From NCBI GenBank assembly GCA_025618425.1, contig CM046836.1, positions 26,987,790 to 27,051,789 of the forward strand: a stretch of DNA of 64,000 nt, written 5' to 3'. This stretch comes from Heliocidaris tuberculata (Eukaryota; Echinodermata; Echinoidea; Camarodonta; Echinometridae). The notes below the pieces were generated by a model. The model was not told where the DNA came from. It did not search any database and saw only the letters and a list, made by a program, of their open reading frames with translations. Shown here piece after piece: positions 26,501 to 38,500 of the stretch (positions are counted from its first letter, which is position 1; each line of letters starts with the position of its first letter). The position numbers and the translations under genes were made by a program.

Positions 26501-29500
26501 ATTTTGAGTATAATAATCTTCATGAGGTGCAATTTGGTAATAATTGGTCTTTTGAGTAATAAGTTATTAAATTGTGAAAAATGTATTGCTTTCTCAAAAG
26601 TAGACAAAAAATATTGTCAGGATTATGTAAACACACCATTAGCCATCTGACAAGGCATAATAGAGCAGCTTGCTTGGTATCTGTGCAATTAACACATGAA
26701 TAGTACATTTCAGCCTGGCAGTCACATACCACAGATACCTGAAAAGCTCTTCTATTATGCCTTGTCAAACAGGTCAAGATGGACAATGGGTGTGTTTACA
26801 TAATCCTGACAATATTTTTTGACTACTTTTGAGAAAGCAATACATTTTTTACAATTTCATAACTTATTAAATAAAAGACCAATTAACACCAAATTGCACC
26901 CCAAGAAGATTATTATACTCAAAATTATGTTATGAAAATTTAAAGTTAATTGAATAATACACTTCTGAATTATCATAGTCAGAAGGTAAGAAAATGTTTT
27001 TTCTTTACATACAGAGCATTTAGGGGGGCAAAGCGTTGTCAAAGGGCACTTTGGGGTTTTCATTTCAGGGGGTCTGACACCCCCTTCCCGGTGGACAATT
27101 TTGTCAGTTTTTATATTTTTGGAATGTACATCCAAAGCTCTTCCTTCTGACAAAATTTGGTCCCCGGGCTTCAAGGGGAAAAATTTACCCCAATTTTTAG
27201 GGGCCGTCTGACACCCCATCCCGACGGAAATTTTTGTCAGTTTTTTGTGTTTTGTAATGTCCAGTCATACTACTTCCTACTGACAAATTTTGGTGCATGG
27301 GGGAGATGGGGTGAAATCGACCCAACTTTAGGGTCTCTTTTGGGGGCTCTGGGGGCTAAACCCGGCGGCTACGGTCAGGCTGACAACCTTTTTGTCATTG
27401 ACTTAGATGGTCTAAGTAACTTTACGGGGTCAAATCTTATGGGTAAAATGGGGTGACTATTTCGGGACAGGCTCCCAGACTATCAGCTCTTCAGGGCATT
27501 AAACTTTTCTGATGTACGGTACTGCATACGTATATGTGCAATGTATCAGCACATTCATGCAGCCAACGCATCCATGCATCGTGCAAAACCAGTTTGTGAG
27601 TTTTCTAGTACTAGTAACAGTGTGAGTGTTTAGTGTGGAGAAGTAAGCATGAGTAACCTGCAGGTCATTCGCGAAAGCAATAATTCACAAAAATGTCTTT
27701 CGCCGTAATCAGCAAAAATATTTATATAATACTGAATGGCCTTGAGTGGGATACTATACAAATATTGACTGGTAGGGCATGTAATATAACATTCTTTTCT
27801 TTGGACTGCCAAAGGGAGTTATATTTTCCCACGGGGTCATATTTTCACCATTATATGTCCTTATGTTTTGTATCGACTTCAGCATAAAACACAAGAAGAA
27901 ACCATTATTTTTTCCTTACCCAAGCATCTTGCAAGGGCTGCGCGCATACATCCATTGTCATAACGTTTGCGTATTTAAACACGTATTTGCTTTTTTATGC
28001 CTTACGTGCAACTCAAGCCATGAGATAGGGAAAAATATTGCACGGTCATCTCGGTACTTTTACACAAATCTTAAGATATTGAAAATAATCTGGGTACTCC
28101 TGTGCGAACCATCCAATCCAATCCAATCAGGGTATTTATAAAGCGCCAATATCTAGTTTTTGCCTGACCATGAGATACACCTATTTGTCTGGTCGCCTGA
28201 AAACTCTTCATACAAATAATAATGGCTTCTACAGTGCATAGAAGTGATTTGGGGTAAAGATAACAAGGAGGCACTTAACAAGGTATTGATTTTTAATAGC
28301 TAAGATTAATGGCAAGAAGAAATGTCTCACCTTTTTACTATTTTGACCACCACACTTTTCTTTCCTTTTAAACCTTCTTTTTTTTTCACTGTTAAGTTGA
28401 GGTTCTTTTCCATTTGATTATATTTTCTGTGTGCTCCCTTACAAATGAAAAAGGTATGACTCCTGTAAGTGGCTGTAAGTATATGTTTTTCACTTGTCAC
28501 ATGGAAGATTCTAAGTGGAATTCAGTGATACACAGCCGTGAATCTTTACCTGGTGTAGCAAGAAGGGTAGCTTTCAGAGTTCCCGGTTCTGCATCAGCAG
28601 CCTGCATGGAGCCCTCCATGGATGCAGCCTCAGGGTAGTCCATGGCTGGGGAAGGGCTCAGTTTCTTACTCCTCTTAGCCAAGGCCTTGGAGATAGAGGC
28701 TTGATCTGAGGGGAGGTTAGCCAGCTGATGGAACACTGTACGCTTGCGGATGATGGTGTAGACCAAGTTGGAGTTGCCTGTGATAACAAACCATAAATAC
28801 TTGAGACCATTCATACCAAAAATATTCTATTCGGTAAGAAAAACCCAAATCCAGATTTTTAAATCATTTAATAAAAACAACAAAGAGAAAAGAAAAGAAA
28901 AGAAAAATGTGTAGTGAAATAACGAAATACATTTCCACTTTTGACAGTACAGCAAATGCCAAATAAGCACTTTCCCCCACAGAAATAACATTGGACAAAA
29001 TCCAGCCACTGAACAGAAATTACCATTTACTGTATGATATAAAGGGTCAAAGCTCAATTGAATTATGATTCTTGAAAGCCAATACAAGATACATCTTGGG
29101 GTAAGTAATACAGCAGGTAAAACAGGTTGAAATTGCAGTCAGCGCAAATTTGGCACTTCCAAGATTCTCAGGAATGCAAACGTTTAATAGTCCTGTCTAT
29201 CTAAATTGTTTGATATGAATTTCTTGTATGATTTTCTAAAACTTCTGGTAATATCTCTGATATTTAAATTTTCACTAGAAAGCCTCTTGCTATATGTGTT
29301 CAGAATGCCCTTACAATAAGTGCATACAGAGGTACTCTTTGAAAAGCTGTCATGACATTGTGAGCAAGCATGACTATAAAAATGTAGTTATTTCAAGATA
29401 CCTATCTTGTATTAACGATTTATAAGTCATCAAAGAGATTACGTTACTATATCTTTTTCCAGAAGAGCAATATCTAAAACAACTTAAAAATCAATTCTAG

Positions 29501-32500
29501 ATTTATATAAAATGCTACTGCATACATGTGACTAAGGCAATTTCAGGCCGGGTTAGATAATCATTTGAACCTCTGCCACTGTGTTGTTCATTGTTGCCAA
29601 TTTGGTAAGGTGGAATAAACAGAGATGGTGCAGATGTTGCATGCAAACTGGGCATAGAGCACTTACCGTCAAATTGATACTGGATGATGTTGTTGAAGAT
29701 CTCCAGGAGGAAGAAGACGAGATGATGGTTGGATGGGCTGGAGAAGAGGAACCACGGGGTGGAGAATGCCTCGAGGAGATGGAGCATCTTGTTTGCAGAC
29801 ACCATGGATAAACTCTTCAGATAGGGAGACACTGCAATCACAAAGAAACAAACCAGTGTTCATTGGGGCTGGGGTGGTTTATTACAAAAAGATACCAGGT
29901 ACGTGTAATGCTTCAAACATACAGGTGTTCATGGAGCTAATATACATTATATTTTGTTTAGGTTTTCCTTCTTATGTATATAAAATGCTCTAAAAATGTA
30001 TTCATGTGTACACAGGTAAACATACATGTACATGTAGGTGTGTTTCAAGAGTGCTTTGCAATAACCCTGTGTTTATATCTGGCAGATTTTATAAGCTCAC
30101 ATTCCATTTCAAGGAAAAATCCCATTCCTACATATTAGTTGAAAGACACTATATCCAAAATGCCATTTCTAGGGGCATACACGTCACCAAAATTTGAAAT
30201 TCAACCTCTCAAGTAAAGGTCAAGCCGATGAACCAGTATATCTTGGTATTTCCAAAAGCAAAGTGTGTATGGGGCTGAGATATGATATGGGTTTCCATGT
30301 ACTTCAAAAATAATTTGTACAGTAGTTATGAAAATATTCTTTTGATAAAATAGTCATGAAACTGAGCCTGATCGGTTAGTCACAGACGGACATTTGACAA
30401 ATTTTGAAAGTTTGATGGTCTGTAGAAATTGAAGCGGGCCATTTTATGTTTCATTGTGAAGGGCATAACTGTTCAAGGAGTTGAAATTCGATAAAATTTT
30501 GTGGCCATGGTCACCTACTAAAATCATAATCCACAAAACATTCAATGTCACGGACGGACAAAATGCCTACTCTTAGCTGATCAGGCTCAACTATGCTAAA
30601 TGCATGAACATGTTATTTTGCATTCAACAACACTGAGAGACTGCAATAAAAATAGTAATAAAATTAAATGAACCTGAAAAAAAAAATTGTCTGATATTAG
30701 TCAGGTACATGACAACAGATATTTCTGTGACAAAAAAAAAAAAAAAAAAAAAAAAACCCAACAGAAATAGAAAATTTGTTTGCTGGTAAGTGTGCAAACC
30801 TTGTCAGTAATGATCACAGGCAAGAATACCATGCACATGTAGCCTATATATAGTTACCAGCATCTAGGGCTGTGGTACCTGCAGGGTTAATAACCCTCTC
30901 TGGCTACAAGTTATGGTAAACATCTATTCTCTGGAGTACAAAGAACCTGGCCTATTGTTCACCAAGAACACAATACATGACGCACACACTCTTATCAAAG
31001 GCAAGACATCAAACAAAGAGTTCTCCTAATCCCAGATAAAAGAGCTCCAAGTTTATGAATAGACTTACTGGCTAAGCAAAATGCCAAATAGGCCTAAGCT
31101 GCTACTATTGATTGAAGTAAATAAAGGGTTGTTCATTTCTCAAGTTCTTATTAGCACAAAATTGACAAACACATAACCCATGGAATGCGTTCACAGTATA
31201 AATCAATAAGCAATCGCTTGACCCTCCAAAACTGAGTTGAAAGGTTTATTAGTATTCACTAGATATCTCCACTAGATATATCTCTTATCAATGAAGATAT
31301 TTTCTACCGTAAAAGTAGTACCTGCATTGTAAGTTTTGTACATGATATATTTTGGAACCAACATGTTATAAAAGTGCTCTCTCATACATGTACAACTATT
31401 AAATGCAAAAACAACAACAGCAACAAAAAACATGCTTGCATGTTGTTACATCATAATCATGGTAAGAAATTGAGTTGAGAATAATAAAATCATTTCATTT
31501 TTGTATAGATCATATTACATTTCAAAATATGTTTTAAAAAAAAATCCACTTGGGGAAATTATTAGCCTGGATATACATCTACCTGTTGTTACATGCATTA
31601 GCGCACAGGATATCGACAAAAGATAAATGCTACCAGAGAAATTTGGGCTGAGAGGTAGTTGTAAATAAAATGCATTGTCTAAGGACAAGCACAGCAAGCA
31701 CCACACCTGAATAAAAAAAAAAAAAAAAAATGTAGATCTGTTTAATTTGAAAGTCAAGTGAATGAACCACCATCCCATGTTAACCCTACAATTCACTGTC
31801 TGGCCCTTGCTCTTTATTCAGAGAACACAATAGCACCGCCCAGTGCTTTCTCTGTTTAGAGGAATTACAGCACCACCAGTGATCAGAATGAGAACGCAGC
31901 TGTGAATAGAATTCGCAGGCATTTCCGATTGGCGCCAAGCAGGCTGTGAGTTGGATCCCGCCGTAGGCAATAAATAGCCTCCACTGGGCAGCGTTCTAGT
32001 CATTCTCCTGATGATGATCAGAGCATACTGATCGAAACGTTGAGAACCACAGAGCTCTTAGCGGAGCTCACCAGCCCTTTCCAGGGCCCTTATTCCTTGA
32101 AAGATTACATGGTGTAACCCTGAAAAATTAAACCTTCAATTCAATATATATGGGACTGCATGCACATGTGGCATGAATGTTTGGCCCAAACACTTCAGCT
32201 CTTTAGGGCATTAAACTTTTCTGATGTACGGTACTGTATACATGTACGTATATGTGCAACGTATCAGCACATTCATGCAGCCAACGCATGCATGCACCGT
32301 GCAAAACCAGTTTGTAAGTTTTCTAGTACTAGTAACAGTGTGAGTGTTTAGTGTGGAGAAGTAAGCATGAGTAACCTGCAGGTCATTCGCGACAGCAATA
32401 ATTCGCAAAAATGTCTTTCGTCGTAATCAGCAAAAATATTTATATAATACTGAATGGCCTTGAGTGGGATACTATACAAATATTGACTGGTAGGGCATGT

Positions 32501-35500
32501 AATATAACATTACCATTAGAATTCACTAGATATCTCCACTAGATATATCTCTAATCAATGAAGATATTTTCTACTGCAAAAGTAGTACCTGCATTGTAAG
32601 TTTTGTATATGATATATTTTGGAACCAACATGTTATAAAAGTGCTCTCTCATACATGTGCTCTCTCATACATGCAAAAACAACAACAGCAACAAAAAACA
32701 TGCTTGCATGTTGTTACATCATAATCATGGTAAGAAATTGAGTTGAGAATAATAAAATCATTTCATTTTTGTATAGATCATATTACATTTCAAAATATGT
32801 TTTAAAAAAAATCCACTTGGGGAAATTATTAGCCTGGATATACATCTACCTGTTGTTACATGCATTAGCGCACAGGATATCGACAAAAGATAAATGCTAC
32901 CACAGAGCTCTTAGCGGAGCTCACCAGCCCTTTCCAGGGCCCTTATTCCTTGAAAGATTACATGGTGTAACCCTGAAAAATTAAACCTTCAATTCAATCC
33001 ACTATCTGTATATCATCACAATGATTACATGTAGATATCTACTTACAGACCTGGGTCAAGAGTAACAACTGTAGTTGAAATACCTCATTTAAAAAAATTA
33101 TTGTACAACACTACATTTAGAGGCATAGATTTATTCTTACCATTGACAATGATGGTGAGGAGGCAGTCATAGAGGGGTTGTAATCGCTGATGTCCAGATG
33201 TGATGATCTTATGGAATACCTGTACATCACAGATTTTAAAAAAGAAAGAAGAATAATGCATCAGTGCATTTTGGTAATGTGGACTATTTTGTACTTCCAA
33301 CTAAACATGTCCCCAGAAGAATAAAGAGGGAAGTTTCACATTTCAAACAAAAATACAAGAGGATTCTCCTAATTCACATGAAATATATAAAGATACATGT
33401 TTCCAAAATTTGTCATTTACATGTACACAACACAAAAGTGAGAATAAAGGCCAAAGAAACCCCTGTAACTTACAATAATGAGGAAATCAGCATGCGTGCC
33501 TGTGAATACTGGAATGTCCATGGGTACTCGTACGCTGTACGGCTTGTTGAGACGAACACCGAAATTCCTCTCTCCGCTCAGGAGCAGAAGGATGAAAACG
33601 CCAATATGCATCAGACCAACACGAGCTGTCAAAAAAAAGCCACATCATCAGGGAGGTGTTTCATAAAGCTGTTCGTAAAGTTACGAACGACTTTACGCAC
33701 GACTGGTACCTGTTCTTGGGTGCTAATCAGATTCTCAATCATTTTGATTCCCATCAGCTGAAGTTGAAATTCGATCTTTGTGGATTAAAATTCTTGCTGT
33801 TAAACAAGCATCCGAATGCAAAGTTTATTATTTGTCAAAATTGATTACGGTTATTGGAAATTCAGTCCCACATGTTGAAAAATCAAGGAAAATCTGGGAT
33901 ATCTCATTTAGCACAAGAACATATCACCAGTCGTGCGTAAAGTCGTTCGTAACTTACAAATGGCTTTATGAAACACCCCCCAGGACTTATGAGTCTTTGA
34001 GTTCCACTGTTTTATTTATTCACTTTAATAATGGTTGTATTTCAATAATGCTTTGCAACCATTAGCTGAATTGTGCATGTTTACAATAATTTATCAATAG
34101 ACATTTCACATAGCACTTATCACTAACCTTTGCTTTCAAAAGGGCAACAACAAAAAATATTTAAAACACTAATGACTTTCTATCAATAAACCTGTTCACA
34201 AAGTTATTCAAATTTCAATGTTTCTTTCCTGGGGAGCATTTCATCAAGCATTTTGTAAGTGATTTTTACTGGCATATTTGCTCTCAGCCAATCAGATGCA
34301 AGGATTTCAGTAGCTTATAACACTTGTCGGTAAAAATCACTGACAAAACGCTTGATGAAACGCTCCCCTGGAGACCTAGTAACGAGGTATTCCATTAACA
34401 TGTTATTAATGAATGAACTACAATACTTAGAATCCAGTTTGCATACATTACCTGTCTATGTCTGACAAGCCTCTGACAAGCTTAGGTTGTCAAGAACAAC
34501 CTTTATTTTAAAAGTATGCATAAAATTTGAATATATTTGTGAACTGGGCCCTCTTGCATAAAAAGTTGCGATTAAATGCAACTCCATTTTCAACCAATCA
34601 GGATCGTGTATTTGGGACTTGCGTTTAATTTTTTGAGTTGCGTTTAATCACAACTTTTTATGCAAGAGGGCCCAGGTCTATTACTGCAGTAGCAATGCCT
34701 TGGAAAGCTCATTGTATCCTCTGTACTGAACATAAACATCCCACTTACGATTTTATCTCAGATAAGTAACTTACATAATTATTCATAATTAACAGCTCAA
34801 ACTCATGTCTTTGCTCATTTTGTCAAATTAGTGTTTCTTCTGTTCTAATCTTGCATGCAAGCAATTCATGTTTATTAATGGCAGTATATCCAAGCTTTGT
34901 AACATGTCTTATGGTGTGTGTAGATTACTGAACAATGCAAAACATCTAGGACATTTTTATTCTCTAATCTCTATTTATTACATAATCTTTATTCAAATGG
35001 GGTGACTTACACTGATCAGCTCTTGCATCATTGAGATGGTACAGAATGGGAACAAGAACCTCTAACACATCACTGCTCTTGAGGACATAGAAAAGGAACT
35101 TCTTGTTGTGGTCACACATCTTCCAGAAGAGGACCAGTAACTCCTGGTGAAAAGCAATCTTCTTGGTGGAACCAGGGAGATAGGTCTATGGAAAAAAAAA
35201 ATATACAAGAATGTAATATTGTATTTCTCAAGAGGAGGGACTGAGAACTTCAGGACTTCTTGTTGCTGTCAAACATCTTCCAGAAGAGAACCAGTAACTC
35301 ATTCTTCTCCACATACATTTTTATCTCTGCAGCACAAGAAGATGGACATCTTTCCACAGTATACTAGCGCAATGTCTGGGATTCAAACTCATGGATTACA
35401 AAGCTCATCAAAAACCCATATAAGCCAGTTCGTTATTACAATTTGTGCATGTGCATATGAAGGTCATTAGTACCAAGTACAAATTGACTTTTATACGCTG

Positions 35501-38500
35501 TCATCTTGTACGTACCATGATGCGTGCACAATTATGATTTTACATGTTTAACAAGTAGCGCGTCCACCAAAATAAATGCGCGTCTGTTACAAATTGGGGT
35601 CATTTCAGGTCATTTGTACCCTGAACTAATTACGAACTGGCTTATTAGACCATGATATATCTATTAAGAATGGTGACCCCAAATTTCATAGTCCAGTGGT
35701 AATTGTTCTGGACTTTATTTCTTTCAAATTTATAAGGTTAGGGTAAGGTTTGTGATTGGGTTTTAGGATAAGGGGCTGGGTTAGGAGTATGGGCCTGCAT
35801 TCTGAACTCCGGTTTAACTTAAATTCCAGTCTTTTCTAGTTAAACCATAGTTTAATCAAAACAGACTTAAACTGCATGTCCAGTCTAAATTTCTGTAAAA
35901 GTTAAGCCACACTAGACTAAAGTTAAAGTTAAACTGGAGTTCAGAATGTGATTTTCTAAAACTCTGGTTTGGTTTAAAGGACAGGTTTAGACTGGGTTTA
36001 AACAACACTTAGATCACAGTTCACGTTAAACTGGAGTTAAGAATACGGGCCATTGTGTTTGATCCAGGGATGAAGTTAGTAATTAGGATTTAGTAGGATG
36101 TTGACTGTAGAGTAAAAGTTGATGAAGCATGTGTCATACAACCATAAGATGGCCCCAGCATTTTCTTACCTGGATGAGAGGATTGTTGAGGAGTCTCGTG
36201 AGGCCTTTCAGGATGAAATGGAAATCTTCCTCTCGATGGATGCGAGATAGGTAGTTCACGAACAAGTTCTCTGGTAACACTCCCTGCAACATATAAAAGA
36301 TTCAATGTGACTATGATAAAAAAAAAAAAAAAACCATTGGCACTTCCCTTTAGGTGACAACCATAAATGTGCGGTTTGCACACGGCATCCGTGGTAGACG
36401 ATAAATAGCCCCCATATGGCAATTTTCTGGTCAATCTCCTGAAGTTCAAAACCCATCAATTAAATAATTGAGAACAAGGCTCTTAATGGAGCTTAGAGCT
36501 CTAAGTAAGTGCAGCTTAACAAACCTTTTCAGGGCTCTTGTTCCTTTGCAAGAACACATCTACTAGTGTAAACTCAGAAAATTCATCTAGAATTAAAGTA
36601 CATGTAGTTTCCTTATATCTAAACATGGGAGGGGGGGGGGGGGGGGGGAGAGCACAGATTTCTTGTGAAATATGAGTTTTATACAAGAATACAATATCGC
36701 CATCCCATCACTTGCCATGACAAGCTTGCTTCAGTTTACAGTAGCTATTAGGACAGCTCATTGTCAATAGCACAGTATGCAATCAATATAAAGTTTATAT
36801 CAGATAACAACTTTGTCACACATGTGCCACAGTAACGAGGGTAAGATACCTCAAGATTCTTATGCCTAGTCCACTGACACAGGGATAGTGTGAGAGTTGG
36901 CATGATCATCCAGGGTGGTGACCACCAGAATCGGACTTGCAATCTCTAGTAATAAATGAATACAGAAGTAAACTGTCCACACTGAAAAGTGAAAACCAAC
37001 CAACCTACCCAACCTGCAGATTGAGTTAAGGACAAAGGCGAGAATACACGTTCAAAAACAAAACAATGTTGTAAAGCATACCTCATGAACCTCTTCCGCC
37101 CCGTCCACCGAGGATGCGACGTTGTGAGGGTTGGCATGATCCAGGGTGACAACGAGGATCTGAGCTGCGATCTCTACCAGTGGTTCCCTGGTGTCTGAGA
37201 AGAGGAGGTGGTTGTATGGCATACCATAGCCCACAGGGTCATAGGCACAGGCTATGTTCAACATAGAGGTGAAAAGGGGTAGGGCATGTCTGAAAAAAGA
37301 TGGGGAAAGACATCATTGTATTACAGCTTAGACTTAGGCAAGAACGGTATTAAGGGGCAGGGGGTACTGGAGCCCACAGGATCATAGGAACAGACTATGT
37401 TTAACACTAGAGGTGAAGAGGGGTTATGTAAGGCACGTTTGAAAAGAGATGAGATAGAAAGAATACTATGAGACTTATCAGGAGTCTGAGATAAGCAGTG
37501 GGGTAGGGAGTGTTTGGCATATGATGGGAAAGTCGTCTATAAAGAATAGATGACTATGGGGCATATTGAAGCTCATAGTGTTATAGGCACACACTATCGA
37601 GCCTGTGAACAAGGCTAAGCATTAAAGGGCAATCCAACCTTGGTAATGAGATAATTTGTGTGAAAGCAGAACAATAAGAAAAACTGGATGGTGAGAGTTT
37701 GAAAGAAATCGGACAAGGAATAAAAATATTATGGATGTTTGAAAAATGAGATCACTACATCTATGCGATTCTCAAATTGGCAATTTGGTGATTCAATTGT
37801 GACATGTTTGAGGACAACTCTCCCATTTGTCGTACACAAAAATATCATTAATTTGCGATTTTCTTAGAGGCGCTTTTACCCTCGGGGCAGTACTCAAAAT
37901 ATATTGGAGATAGCATATTGTTATAGGTCCTCATGAAAGAAAGAGATCCTACTGAGTAATACATTTTGAAAAAAGTGACATTTTAGTCATTTTGTGTGTT
38001 GGAGCGAATGGGGGAGTTGTCCGCAGCTACATCACAGTGACATTACCTATTCGGCCAATTTGAAATTCCCATATGTATAGTGATTACAACTGTCAACAAT
38101 TCATAACTTTCTTATTGCTTGTCTGATTTCGTTCAAACTTTCACCAATCTGCTTCTTTGATTTTCCCTCTTTCTTTCAAAGCAACTTGCTATTAAGGTTG
38201 GATTTCCCTTTAAAGGCTGAAAAGAGATGGAAACAAAAGATTACTTTGAGATTTCTCAGGAGTCTGAGGTAAACAATACTAGGGCCGTGCATATCTGGTA
38301 CATGAGGGGAATGTTGTCTGAAAAGAATAGATGGTTATGGGGTGCATCAAAGCTCACAGGGACATGGGTACAGGCAATATCTAACATGGTGATGAACAGG
38401 GGGAGGGTGTGTCTCAAAAGACATGGGAAAGATATCAAACTATTGTGGCCTGCGGTCCTCTGCTCAACCATTTTTTCTAATTTCATAAAAAAGGCCAAGA

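Larger units (their letters stand above)
31250..32998. repeat. Segmental duplication A-B-C / A'-C' in a HID1 intron
   Basis: Block A (31250-31635, ATTCACTAGATATCTCCACT onward) recurs as A' (32521-32902). Block C (32044-32146, CCACAGAGCTCTTAGCGGAG onward) recurs as C' (32903-32998). Block B (31636-32043) is present only in the first copy. The 375-bp dispersed repeat sits between C and A'. Confidence 0.88.

Noticed and set aside
25970..27456. Matching 99- and 120-residue open frames in both arms of the fold-back element
   Set aside because: Their similarity follows from the palindrome; composition is repetitive and no domain is recognisable.
33264..33761. 165-residue plus-strand frame
   Set aside because: It is the antisense shadow of HID1 exon 11 plus the adjacent MITE.
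38254..38413. Relic C of exon 8 as a working mutually exclusive exon
   Set aside because: Frame and acceptor look usable, but no donor in phase was found; kept as a relic and raised as a finding.
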